A DNA stretch of 64,000 nucleotides from assembly GCA_964454335.1 (NCBI GenBank), contig CAYVVT010000001.1, positions 562,281-626,280 of the forward strand, read 5' to 3'. Positions within the stretch are counted from its first letter, which is position 1, and each line of letters starts with the position of its first letter. Positions 34,527 to 42,610 of the stretch are shown piece by piece. The DNA is from CAYVVT01 sp964454335 (GTDB lineage: Bacteria > Fidelibacterota > UBA8477 > JABMPR01). The position numbers and the translations under genes were made by a program. The notes beneath the pieces are model-generated. The model did not search any database, was not told the DNA's origin, and was given only the letters and a program-made list of their open reading frames with translations.

Positions 34527-35399
34527 ATGAGTATCGGGATCACCGACTCGGGTCTTGGCGGCCTGTCCATCCTGGCGGACGTAGAGGCCCATCTGCGCAT
34601 GCACCCCATCCGCGAGGATGTGGAACTCTTCTATCTGAATGCCGCGCCGGAAGATGAGTACGCCTATAACTCGATGCCCACCAGGGAGGAAAAACTCAAC
34701 ACCTTTGATCGATTTCTCCTGTCGGCGGCAGAACGCTATGAACCGGAATTTCTCTTTATTGCATGCAATACGCTGAGCGTACTTTATAGTGAGACCAGGT
34801 TCTCCCGGCGAGGACTTTTTCCCGTCCTGGGCATCGTGGATCCAGGTGTCCAGAAAATGGTGCATGCCTATCGTAGGGATCCTGACACACGTCTGATCAT
34901 TTTTGGAACCGAGACGACCATCGAAGAGGGTACCTATTTCCGCCGCCTGAGGGAATTCGATGTTCCCGGGGAAAAGATCGCTCAACAGATCTGCCCGGGC
35001 CTGGCCGATGCAATATCCAACGACTCCTCCGGATTGCTGGCCATGCAGCGTCTGGGTGAATACATATCCACAGCACTTGAACAGTTCCCCAAGAAGCCAT
35101 CAAAGGTTTCGGCATTCCTGGGCTGCACCCATTACGCCTATCAGTCCGATCTCTTCCGGAAAGGACTTCTGGCTCACGTGGACGAGGTACGGATCCTGAA
35201 TCCGAATCCCAGCGCCAGAGACATTATCCTGGCCAGCCTGGATCACACACCAGGGAATGGTAGTCTGTCCGTGGAATTCGTAACCCGTTATCCCATCCCT
35301 GAAATTGAGATGGAATCGCTTCAACAATACCTCGGTGTGTTGGCTCCCACCACGCTGGCAGCCTTTCAATCTTACACCCATATTCCTGACCTTTTCTAA
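34527..35399 (+). CDS. Aspartate/glutamate racemase family (MurI-like)
   Basis: 290 residues. It begins IGITDSGLGGLSIL, the MurI-type start, and has the catalytic Cys pair in FIACNTLS (first half) and FLGCTHYAY (second half). FGTETTIEEGTYFRRL is also MurI-like. It interconverts L- and D-Glu, or acts on another acidic amino acid. Coupled directly to the MpaA-like peptidase, it could handle the D-Glu released by murein recycling. Some middle regions are unlike standard MurI, so essential cell-wall glutamate racemase is likely but not certain. Confidence 0.82.
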   Translation: MSIGITDSGLGGLSILADVEAHLRMHPIREDVELFYLNAAPEDEYAYNSMPTREEKLNTFDRFLLSAAERYEPEFLFIACNTLSVLYSETRFSRRGLFPVLGIVDPGVQKMVHAYRRDPDTRLIIFGTETTIEEGTYFRRLREFDVPGEKIAQQICPGLADAISNDSSGLLAMQRLGEYISTALEQFPKKPSKVSAFLGCTHYAYQSDLFRKGLLAHVDEVRILNPNPSARDIILASLDHTPGNGSLSVEFVTRYPIPEIEMESLQQYLGVLAPTTLAAFQSYTHIPDLF

Positions 35400-35433
35400 G
35401 CCCAGTAAGGGTTTCCCGATGTATGAGTGCGCT

Positions 35434-35460
35434 ATATCACGCTGATATGGCACTATATCA
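35434..35460 (+). promoter_or_regulatory. Possible activator binding sites upstream of a sigma-54-like promoter
   Basis: ATATCA-CGC-TGATAT at 35434-35448 is a perfect 6-3-6 palindrome. A further ATATCA at 35455-35460 is phased 21 bases (two helical turns) from the first. The sites lie about 125-150 bases upstream of the expected start site, where enhancer-binding activators of sigma-54 usually bind. Inference from pattern. Confidence 0.4.
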
Positions 35461-35558
35461 AATTGATCGGGTTTGCCCTGGCTGACCCCACGCCCATGCG
35501 GCGGGGGAATAACCATATAATCAATATTTATAAACAGTTAACTCATACCAGTATATTT

Positions 35559-35574
35559 TTGGCACAAGCATTGT
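35559..35574 (+). promoter_or_regulatory. Near-consensus sigma-54 promoter of microprotein B
   Basis: TTGGCACAAGCATTGT matches TGGCAC-N5-TTGC with one mismatch (T for the last C) and exact -24/-12 spacing. The expected start near 35586 leaves a short leader with AAAGGA ahead of the ATG at 35603. Confidence 0.55.
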
Positions 35575-35602
35575 GTCTATTGGGGACGTGAAAGGACTCA
35601 GT

Positions 35603-35773
35603 ATGTTAGACAGGTCGCAACAATTGGAAGGATACAGGAAGATCTCGGTTCACTACGAACCTGCCTGGTCCACCATCGTCAGCGTTCTGTTGGCAAGTGC
35701 CAATGCCACGGCAATCGGTGTTGCTGCATTGCTGATATATCGAAGTCTGCTCGACCTGCCAACTCTACTATAA
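35603..35773 (+). CDS. Membrane microprotein B (paralogue of microprotein A)
   Basis: 56 residues from the ATG at 35603, with AAAGGA about 7 bases upstream; an in-frame ATG 30 bases earlier would overlap the promoter. A 20-residue polar N-terminus (MLDRSQQLEGYRKISVHYEP) precedes one membrane span at about 22-46. The core V-S-x-L-L-A-x-A-N-A-x-A-I-G and the ending S-x-x-x-L-P match microprotein A. It is 39 bases upstream of the VNG-repeat lipoprotein and probably cotranscribed with it. Function unknown; a membrane peptide that partners or signals for the envelope genes next to it is a guess. Confidence 0.75.
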   Translation: MLDRSQQLEGYRKISVHYEPAWSTIVSVLLASANATAIGVAALLIYRSLLDLPTLL

Positions 35774-35812
35774 GCGAGGTCGAGTATTTTGAACAGAATT
35801 GGAGGGCAGATC

Positions 35813-36511
35813 ATGAAACACTTATCGCTGATCGCATTGGGGATCCTGGTGATGGCCTGTATGGCGACGCCGGATTCCAAAGTCAACAAAAGCATCCACG
35901 TTCCCAACGGCGAAACACGAAACAGCAATCTGAGTACGGTAAACGGCAGCATCTCGGTTGGTGCTAAAGCCACCGTCAAGGGTGACTGTTCAACGGTGAA
36001 CGGCCGGATCGAGATCGGCAAAGGCGCAAATGTTGGGGAAGTATCAAGCGTTAACGGCAGTATTGCCATCGGCAAGGATGCCAGGACTGGTGAGGTATCC
36101 GTTGTGAACGGTAGTATCACCATCGAATCAGAGTCAAAGGTCGAAGGAGATGTGGGTACGGTGAACGGCTCCATTACCTGCAGCGCGGGTGTACAGATCT
36201 CAAGGGACTGTGGGACCGTGAATGGTGGGATCGAACTCGATAACGCCCGGGTACGCGAGGACGTGAGCACCGTCAACGGCGATATCAATCTTTACAATGC
36301 AGCAAAAATTGATGGCGATATCGTCATTAATCGCGAACGGAAAGGTATGAGCAATAAGAACATGAAAGATCTTACGGTTCGCATCGATTCCGATTCAATC
36401 GTAAAAGGCAACATCGAAGTGAAGGGCAAGGATCCGATGGTAACTGTGATCCTCTCAAACGGCGGCAAGGTTGAGGGTGAGGTTATCAACGCAAAACTCG
36501 TCCGTAAATGA
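35813..36511 (+). CDS. VNG-repeat beta-solenoid lipoprotein (bactofilin/polymer-forming-like)
   Basis: 232 residues from the ATG at 35813, preceded by GGAGGG. Signal peptide with a Cys in VMACMA, so a lipoprotein. Residues from about 35 to 170 are seven repeats of 18-19 residues, each starting (S/G)-(T/S/V)-VNG with a small residue next and a hydrophobic strand after, as in STVNGSISVGAKATVKGD. That period fits one coil of a right-handed beta-solenoid as in bactofilin-like proteins. The C-terminal part (DSIVKGNIEVKGKDPMVTVIL) may add coils. A polymer or rod at the membrane surface is likely; downstream of microprotein B. Confidence 0.8.
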   Translation: MKHLSLIALGILVMACMATPDSKVNKSIHVPNGETRNSNLSTVNGSISVGAKATVKGDCSTVNGRIEIGKGANVGEVSSVNGSIAIGKDARTGEVSVVNGSITIESESKVEGDVGTVNGSITCSAGVQISRDCGTVNGGIELDNARVREDVSTVNGDINLYNAAKIDGDIVINRERKGMSNKNMKDLTVRIDSDSIVKGNIEVKGKDPMVTVILSNGGKVEGEVINAKLVRK

Positions 36512-36536
36512 TCCGACCTTCACGGTGGGTGTCATA

Positions 36537-36564
36537 CAGAAAGGGGCCTTCGGGCCCCTTTCTG
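36537..36564 (+). terminator. Perfect 12-bp hairpin with TTCG loop after the VNG lipoprotein
   Basis: CAGAAAGGGGCC and GGCCCCTTTCTG enclose TTCG with no mismatch. There is little T-tract after it, but its position just past the stop codon and the very stable loop suggest a terminator or 3' protecting hairpin. Confidence 0.8.
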
Positions 36565-36670
36565 CTCTATCATGGATCTCATCGCACGGAGTGAGCATGG
36601 TTGCTCGCCTTAGCACAGACGCGGTGCGTCTTCCGTTTCGTAATTCGTAATTTGTAGTTAATATCTCCCC

Positions 36671-37489
36671 ATGCTGATCTACCTGAATGGCAGCTGGATC
36701 GAGGAGTCAGCCGCCGTAATACCATTTAACGAGATGGGCTTCCTGTACGGGGACAGCCTCTTCGAAACCATTCGCATTGCCAGGGGGCTTCCATTCCGTG
36801 TGGACAAGCACCTTGAACGATTAAGCGACGGTATGACCACCATTCGTCTGGAAGGTCAGCAGGCCCTGGAAAAGGCAGCCGCACTGCTGGAGGAGTTCAT
36901 CCACAGGAACAAACTTGAGCAGGGCCTGATCCGTTTCATCGTTACCCGGGGAACCCTGCATGGGATCCCCTGGTCTTCACGTCTGGAACCCAACATCTAC
37001 ATCACCGGCAGACCCCTTTCCGGGCTGCCCGATATTCCAGCCAGGGTGGTCTACTACCACGAAGCCGACTATCCCATCATGCGCTTCAAGCCGGCCATCA
37101 AATCCGGGAATTATCTGGGCAATCTGCTGGCCAAAAAGGATGCAGAAGCAGAGGATGCCTTTGAACCGGTATTCATCAACCGTGACGGCTATATCACCGA
37201 ATGTGCCATCCGCAATATCTTCTACATCAGGGACAACGCAGTGCTCACGCCCTCAACCGATCTGGGGATCCTGCCCGGCGTTATCCGCGATACGGCCATG
37301 GAACTGGCCGCGGACGCAGGTTTGGCCATTAACGAGACGCATATTCCATTCTCAGAGATCAATACCATGGACGAAGCCTTTATCACCAGCACCGGTGTGG
37401 GTATTCTTCCGGTGACCTGGGATGGATTTCACTCCGATTACGAGCTCGCTCGACAACTACACAAAGCCCTGAGATCATTCTGGGACTGA
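36671..37489 (+). CDS. Aminotransferase class IV (aminodeoxychorismate lyase/branched-chain type)
   Basis: 272 residues, PLP fold type IV. FNEMGFLYGDSLFETIR at the N-terminus, PLP lysine Lys144 in IKSGNYLGNLLAK, and GYITECAIRNIFYI in place of the common ITEGS-x-SNIF. Length and layout suit PabC (aminodeoxychorismate lyase, folate pathway) or D-amino-acid/branched-chain aminotransferases; PabC is my first guess. It starts a run through tgt: methyltransferase 11 bases on, then the membrane-anchored protein and tgt. Confidence 0.8.
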   Translation: MLIYLNGSWIEESAAVIPFNEMGFLYGDSLFETIRIARGLPFRVDKHLERLSDGMTTIRLEGQQALEKAAALLEEFIHRNKLEQGLIRFIVTRGTLHGIPWSSRLEPNIYITGRPLSGLPDIPARVVYYHEADYPIMRFKPAIKSGNYLGNLLAKKDAEAEDAFEPVFINRDGYITECAIRNIFYIRDNAVLTPSTDLGILPGVIRDTAMELAADAGLAINETHIPFSEINTMDEAFITSTGVGILPVTWDGFHSDYELARQLHKALRSFWD

Positions 37490-37500
37490 GGATATTTCAT

Positions 37501-38067
37501 ATGCATGACCAGAAATTCAATCCGGAAAAAGCAGCCGAGCTCATCGCACCAGAGCGCTACCACGAGCTGAAACCGGACGTTCTGCTGCAGAAACTGGCCG
37601 TTGCACCCGGTTCCACCATCCTGGATCTGGGCTGTGGGAACGGGTTCTTCACATTCCCTGCCGCGGCGGCCATGGGAGATCAGGGAATGGTCATTGCCGC
37701 CGACATGTCAGCCAAAATGCTGGTGGCCCTCAGTGATCGCAACCCACCCGACACCGTTCAGATCCTGCTTACAGAGGAAGTGGAAATGGATGTCGAGGAC
37801 GAAAGCGTGGATGCAGTCGTTGCAATCACGCTTTATCATGAACTCCGGGATGTGGCTGCGAATCTGGACGAATTGAAACGCGTTCTGAAGCCCGTTGGTA
37901 AGCTCATGATCCTGGACTGGATCCCGGATGAGGATGCCAAACGCGGTTCAAAACACAGGGTTCCGCGCGATCAGGCCGAAAGGGAGCTGAGTGACAACGG
38001 CTTCGTCATCGATCTAGCTGAGGATTATACCAGTGAGCACTGGCTGATCCTCTGTCACGCTGGCTGA
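37501..38067 (+). CDS. Class I SAM-dependent methyltransferase
   Basis: 188 residues. SAM-binding motif ILDLGCGNGFFTFPAAAAMGD, an acidic post-I residue in VIAADMSAKML, motif IV region DAVVAITLYHEL, and LKPVGKLMILDW after it. The N-terminus is FNPEKAAELIAPERYHELKPDVLLQKLAV, a common start for small Methyltransf_11 proteins such as UbiE-like arsenite or quinone enzymes. Substrate not readable. Confidence 0.88.
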   Translation: MHDQKFNPEKAAELIAPERYHELKPDVLLQKLAVAPGSTILDLGCGNGFFTFPAAAAMGDQGMVIAADMSAKMLVALSDRNPPDTVQILLTEEVEMDVEDESVDAVVAITLYHELRDVAANLDELKRVLKPVGKLMILDWIPDEDAKRGSKHRVPRDQAERELSDNGFVIDLAEDYTSEHWLILCHAG

Positions 38068-38069
38068 GC

Positions 38070-38684
38070 ATGCCCCGCAAATACAACATTTACTATGTGG
38101 TCAGTGTTGCCATCCTCATTATCATGGGTCTCATCTTTTATCGGAGCATGCGCCAGATGGGGATCTCATTGTGGAAGACGGAGCACCGACCGGCTGCGAT
38201 CTGGGCCACAGGGCTGACAGGTGAATACAGAATGGTGACAGGCACCAGATCCTCACCTTCGAAGGCAAGCCTGGCGACTGTCACTCTCCAACGGATCGAC
38301 AGCCTGGAGCAGCCATTGAATGCCGTGCGGGTGCTGGAATTCGCTATCCAGCCTGAAGACCTCACCGATATCCCCGCACTGAAGGGTTATCTGGCTGTGA
38401 ATGATTTTGAAGACCGGCAGATCCTGGTAGAATGGTATGACGGCCGATCGGGCATCAGCCGCATGGATGGCTGCGAATTGCTGTTCACCGGCGATACGGC
38501 AGTTTTTATGGGGTCCACATCCGGATACCTTTGCCAGATTGCAGCTGGGCAATCAAGCTACACCATGCTGGAATTTGTGGGTTCTCGAAATGAGATAGAA
38601 CTGGAGATTGGCCTGTACGATCCAGAGACGGAGTACCTTGTGGATGAATGGCAGTATCGCCTGGTCAGAGGAGAAGAGCAATGA
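38070..38684 (+). CDS. Membrane-anchored protein of unknown function
   Basis: 204 residues. One N-terminal span (YYVVSVAILIIMGLIFY) and a soluble beta-rich domain (VRVLEFAIQPEDLTDIP, LLFTGDTAVFMGS, MLEFVGSRNEIELEIGLYD). I do not recognise a family. It starts 2 bases after the methyltransferase and overlaps tgt by ATGA at its end, so it is in that operon. Confidence 0.6.
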   Translation: MPRKYNIYYVVSVAILIIMGLIFYRSMRQMGISLWKTEHRPAAIWATGLTGEYRMVTGTRSSPSKASLATVTLQRIDSLEQPLNAVRVLEFAIQPEDLTDIPALKGYLAVNDFEDRQILVEWYDGRSGISRMDGCELLFTGDTAVFMGSTSGYLCQIAAGQSSYTMLEFVGSRNEIELEIGLYDPETEYLVDEWQYRLVRGEEQ

Positions 38685-39808
38685 GCCGCAAAGATATTCA
38701 ATTCAAAACGACCAGGGTCGATCCCAGCGGCGCACGCCGGGGAAGTTTTCGCACAACCCACGGGAAGGTGGAGACCCCTGCTTTCATGCCGGTGGGTACT
38801 TCTGGATTCGTCCGGGCCACACCCATGCGGGATGTAGCAGAGACAGGGGCTCAAGTCGTGCTGGCCAACACCTATCACCTTTCGCTGGGAGACCGCTTGC
38901 AGACCGTAAAACGTGCCGGAGGGCTGCATAATTTCATGGGCTGGAGCAGCACGATCCTGACGGATTCCGGAGGTTTTCAGGTTTTCTCGCTGCCTGGCCG
39001 GGAGATCAGTGAAGATGGCGTACATTTCAAGTTCGAAGAGAGTGGCGAGCGTCTGTTCCTGGGCCCGGAACGCAGCATGCAGATCCAGCGGGACCTTGGT
39101 TCTGACATCGTCATGGCTTTTGATGAATGTGTGGAATATCCATCCCCGGCGGATTATGTGCAGCAGTCCGTTAAGCGCACCACACGTTGGGCGGAGCGCT
39201 GTTTCGACGTTGAACTCCAGGACCACCAGTTCCTGTTTGGCATCGTTCAGGGTGAGACACATGCAGCTCTGCGGCGCCAGAGTGCCAGCGAGATAACCTC
39301 GCAGCCCTTCGATGGATTTGCAGTCGGCGGTGTGAGTGTCGGCGAGGGACTCAACCTGCTGAAGGAAGTGGTGGGTATAACATCACCTATGCTGCCCCCG
39401 GATAAGCCGCGCTACCTCATGGGTGTTGGCTTGCCTGAAGACATTCTGGCCTCAGTCGAACGCGGCATGGACATGTTTGACTGTGTGATCCCCACCCGCT
39501 ATGCACGCAATGGCACCCTGTTCTCCCGCACTGGAAAACTGCGTATCATGGACAAGACCTTCCGCAAGGACAAGTATCCCATCGATACCCATTGTGGCTG
39601 CTATACCTGCCAGACCTATTCGAGAATGATCCTGCGCTATCTGTTTTTCACCAAGGATCCCATTGCCGAGGTCCTTGCCACGATCCATAATCTCACCTTT
39701 TACCAGGACCTCATGGCGGACATCCGCAGGGCCATAGAGCGGGGGAACTATGATAACTTCCAGCGGGATTGGCTGAACCGTTACTTCAAGCGGTCGAAAA
39801 AAACATAG
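38681..39808 (+). CDS. tgt: tRNA-guanine transglycosylase
   Basis: 375 residues from the ATG at 38681; the frame is open 33 bases further. Family signature ILTDSGGFQVFSLP, GVSVGEGLNLL, PRYLMGVGLPEDILASV, and the nucleophile Asp in MFDCVIPTRYARNGTLF. The zinc site CGCYTCQTYSR...TIHN is complete. It swaps G34 for preQ1 in GUN-anticodon tRNAs, toward queuosine. ATGA overlap with the upstream gene. Confidence 0.97.
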   Translation: MSRKDIQFKTTRVDPSGARRGSFRTTHGKVETPAFMPVGTSGFVRATPMRDVAETGAQVVLANTYHLSLGDRLQTVKRAGGLHNFMGWSSTILTDSGGFQVFSLPGREISEDGVHFKFEESGERLFLGPERSMQIQRDLGSDIVMAFDECVEYPSPADYVQQSVKRTTRWAERCFDVELQDHQFLFGIVQGETHAALRRQSASEITSQPFDGFAVGGVSVGEGLNLLKEVVGITSPMLPPDKPRYLMGVGLPEDILASVERGMDMFDCVIPTRYARNGTLFSRTGKLRIMDKTFRKDKYPIDTHCGCYTCQTYSRMILRYLFFTKDPIAEVLATIHNLTFYQDLMADIRRAIERGNYDNFQRDWLNRYFKRSKKT

Positions 39809-39812
39809 ATTA

Positions 39813-39844
39813 CCGAATTGGCGGATTGGCGGATTAACGGATTG
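39813..39844. repeat. Short 8-bp tandem repeat
   Basis: Four imperfect copies of GCGGATTG in a row: CCGAATTG, GCGGATTG, GCGGATTA, ACGGATTG. It lies just after tgt in a 269-base spacer that holds no gene I can support. It is AT/GC mixed and unlikely to encode anything. Confidence 0.7.
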
Positions 39845-40077
39845 AATCCCGCCAATGACGTGGAAGGTGGGGGAGAATTGAAGATTCTTTCACCTGACTC
39901 TTATCTCCCTGCTCCTGAGTTTTGTCCCCAATCTCCCTTCTCCTGGCTTCGTCTCCTACTTCCCCTGCCCATCGTAGCACGAAGTGCGTAGATGGGTGTC
40001 TCCTTTCTAGCCCTTGCATCATTGCAGACATCCAGATAAATTCGTGAGCCAGAACGAGTTAGAGCAGCGGAGGAAAA

Positions 40078-40380
40078 ATGGCCGATCTCGATTTCACGAA
40101 CCAGGATAGCCGGATGAAATTCCTGGAGGAGAACCTGGGCAAGCTCATGAAGGGCATTGACAAGAACTACAGCCAGGTGATGCAGGATGAATTGGTACGA
40201 CGTCTTGAGAAGACGGTGAGTGATTTTAATGAAGAGGTCAAGGCTCTGCTGGCCCAGCTCCAGGGCGAAGAGCTCGACGCAGAGGAACCGTTAGAGGAGG
40301 CAGACTCACCCGTCGCACCAAAGCCTGCGGCCGACGCTCTGTCTGCATTCGAGAAGAAGCTCCAGAGTCTTGGCTCCTGA
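40078..40380 (+). CDS. Small acidic coiled-coil protein
   Basis: 100 residues with GGAGGAAAA just ahead of the ATG. Helical and charged; residues from about 10 to 65 form a coiled coil (LEENLGKLMKGIDKNYSQVMQDELVRRLEKTVSDFNEEVKAL), followed by an acidic Pro-rich linker and a short final helix. No family recognised; cytoplasmic. Its own terminator follows. Confidence 0.75.
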   Translation: MADLDFTNQDSRMKFLEENLGKLMKGIDKNYSQVMQDELVRRLEKTVSDFNEEVKALLAQLQGEELDAEEPLEEADSPVAPKPAADALSAFEKKLQSLGS

Positions 40381-40401
40381 TCACAAACATCATTGACTGC
40401 T

Positions 40402-40429
40402 AAAAACCCCGGTATCATCCGGGGTTTTT
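40402..40429. terminator. Bidirectional intrinsic terminator
   Basis: AAAAACCCCGG and CCGGGGTTTTT arms with a TATCAT loop, between convergent genes ending at 40380 and 40440. Confidence 0.92.
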
Positions 40430-40439
40430 CATTTACCAG

Positions 40440-41108
40440 TTATATACCGGGTTCCGCCAGCTGGGCCGTGAAGCCCCGTTTTAATCCGAACAGCAGAAGC
40501 AGGAGTCCCAGGACCTGAACCAGGTGGAAGACGCCATTATGATCGAATTCCCACACCAGGACAAAACTCACCGCTACGGTTGCCTGGATTGCCGCTGCTA
40601 TTATCGAGGTCAGGATCCCGGCGGCCATGAACAGTGCTCCGGGAAATTTCCGTTTTATGGCTAAATAGGTGTAGGCTCCCAAGGCGAAAAGCAATGCCAG
40701 TGCATCATACGCGATAAAAAGAAGGAAACTGCCTGGTACGAGAACGGTGACAAGAAAGAAGACTATTCCCAGGGCAACGAGTATCGGTAGGATCCGCCGA
40801 GCCTGAGTTGAGCCAAGAAGGTCGTGGATCACCCCAACTGCAAAAAGGGACACGGCGAGTCCCAGAGACAGGTTCAAGGGCATCCACCACAGCCGGTTCG
40901 CTGTCGCGGACATCTGAAAACCATGTGCGACACTACCCAACAGACCTGCAAGTCCCATACATGCGAAAGCGGAGATCCAGATCCAGGCCTTCAACGACTC
41001 TTTCTTTGTGAAACCCCAAAGTGCGTACATCACATACGCTGAGACGAATGCCAGGATCAGATCGGTGACGGCAGTGGTCTGCTCAGTGGGAATGTCGATG
41101 ATTTCCAT
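40440..41108 (-). CDS. DUF6962-like seven-span membrane protein
   Basis: 222 residues with seven predicted spans. Family-like marks: TEQTTAVTDLILAFVSAYV at the start, AHGFQM in the third span region, and a late EFDHNGVFHLVQVLGLLLLLFGLKRG. The conserved Asp and His residues in membrane-embedded positions recall the CREST hydrolase superfamily but no catalytic claim is safe. It starts a minus-strand gene alone. Confidence 0.65.
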   Translation of the reverse strand: MEIIDIPTEQTTAVTDLILAFVSAYVMYALWGFTKKESLKAWIWISAFACMGLAGLLGSVAHGFQMSATANRLWWMPLNLSLGLAVSLFAVGVIHDLLGSTQARRILPILVALGIVFFLVTVLVPGSFLLFIAYDALALLFALGAYTYLAIKRKFPGALFMAAGILTSIIAAAIQATVAVSFVLVWEFDHNGVFHLVQVLGLLLLLFGLKRGFTAQLAEPGI

Positions 41109-41219
41109 TCAGTAACCTCTTCTGGATCTGGTAGATGCAAAGCTAATCGAATTGCTGAGAATGTGAATATGCAAAGAGCAGAATCGGGTGAATGGGCGAT
41201 TACCCCAAGCAGGGAATGC

Positions 41220-42548
41220 TCATCTCAACAGCAGCATTTTGATGGTTTGCTCATGTGGACCCGCTGTGAGGCGTCCCAGATAGATGCCCGTGGCCAATTG
41301 TTCACCTGCGGCATCCAGACCGTTCCAGGTCAACTGATGCCAACCGGCTCTCTGTTCGGAATAAGTCCATTTCTTAACACGTCTACCCTGTAGATCATAG
41401 ATATCAAATTGCACATCCTGAAGTTCAGGCAGGGTATAGGCAATGGTGGTTACGGGATTGAATGGATTGGGGAAGGGTGTCCCCAGCACAAAATCGCAGG
41501 GTGGTGAGGATGTAGAGTGGGCAGCTACCACCGGTCCACAGCTGACATCATGCGATCCCATGTAAATCCCAGTCTCACCAGCCTCAGCGCAGGGTGAGTT
41601 CTCTGCCAACCCATAGTCGCCTGCAGGTGCATTACAGAAAAAGGGATCTTCGTCCAGATTCCCATCCAACCAGGCGATCTCGCCCATATCATTCGTTACC
41701 GCTGAATCCGGTCCGCCCTGGACATCGCTGAAGCTGATGGTCACCAGTGAGGGATCACCGGTATGCCAGAAGTAGATCTGCTCGGGAACATTATCCCAGA
41801 CAATGCTATTATGCAGAATGGTATTCAGCGCTGAATAGCAGAAGATCCCTCCACCGTAATCGGCCCGGTTCCCTGAAATGGTGACATGCTCCAGATTGAT
41901 GTAGGAGTACTCGTTCAAGATGGCTGCTCCGATCTCGGCCTGATTATCGGCAATGAGTACGTGATCCAGCTCCATCCAGTACTGGACCGAATGGATGGCA
42001 CCGCCGTATTCCGCCTCATTCCCCAGGAACTGGATCTGGTCCAGCCGGGGTTTTGAGAAGCGGGAATCCATACCACCACCCCAGATGGCCTCGTTCGATC
42101 GGATCAGCAAACTGCTGAGGGTGGGGCCGGCATTACAGAGATAGATCCCGGCGCCATAGCTGGCATAACCATTCTGAATGGTAAAATTCTGGATGTGCGT
42201 GGTTGAGTCGATGAGCGAACCCCAGTCACAGTGGAATCGGATCACCGAACCGGAATGACTGCCATCGATAATGCAACTGTCAAGCTGAGTGCCGCTGAGG
42301 ATGATCCCAGAGGTGGCCGGCCACTGGAGGTTCTCCTCGTAGGTCCCAGGTGCCACCAGGACGGTATCGCCCGATTCTGCTGCGTTGAGTGCGATCTGGA
42401 TCAGGGCGTGCTCACCTGGGACATGCAGGGTTTCTGCAAGCAGATGGAAAGGGATTATCATCAACAACAGCAGGATCACAAGAACGCTGCTGGTTTTCCC
42501 AATTGAGCAGACTCGTACAGGTGGTAATCTGTCTAGGGAGTCGAACAT
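41220..42548 (-). CDS. Secreted parallel beta-helix protein with T9SS sorting tail
   Basis: About 442 residues from the ATG at 42548; an ATG 51 bases further upstream is also possible and neither has a ribosome-binding site. Signal peptide around VLVILLLLMIIPFHLLA. The body shows right-handed beta-helix turns: LIQIALNAAESGDTVLVAPGTYEENL, then NAGPTLSSLLIRSNEA, then MELDHVLIADNQAE. The end is a Por/T9SS type A tail: FPNPFNPVTTIAYTLPE, then FDIYDLQGRRV, WNGLDAAGEQLATGIYLGRL and KMLLLR. Exported through the T9SS and probably held at the cell surface. Confidence 0.85.
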   Translation of the reverse strand: MFDSLDRLPPVRVCSIGKTSSVLVILLLLMIIPFHLLAETLHVPGEHALIQIALNAAESGDTVLVAPGTYEENLQWPATSGIILSGTQLDSCIIDGSHSGSVIRFHCDWGSLIDSTTHIQNFTIQNGYASYGAGIYLCNAGPTLSSLLIRSNEAIWGGGMDSRFSKPRLDQIQFLGNEAEYGGAIHSVQYWMELDHVLIADNQAEIGAAILNEYSYINLEHVTISGNRADYGGGIFCYSALNTILHNSIVWDNVPEQIYFWHTGDPSLVTISFSDVQGGPDSAVTNDMGEIAWLDGNLDEDPFFCNAPAGDYGLAENSPCAEAGETGIYMGSHDVSCGPVVAAHSTSSPPCDFVLGTPFPNPFNPVTTIAYTLPELQDVQFDIYDLQGRRVKKWTYSEQRAGWHQLTWNGLDAAGEQLATGIYLGRLTAGPHEQTIKMLLLR

Positions 42549-42610
42549 GGAAAAATGTAGGTGACGAGGCTTAAGGAACCAGCAACCGATGCTGACCATT
42601 TAAAATCAAG

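Noticed and set aside
39845..40077. Possible repeat family or small gene after tgt
   Set aside because: An imperfect hairpin near 39966-39995 and short pyrimidine-rich tracts are present, but no frame or family supports a feature.
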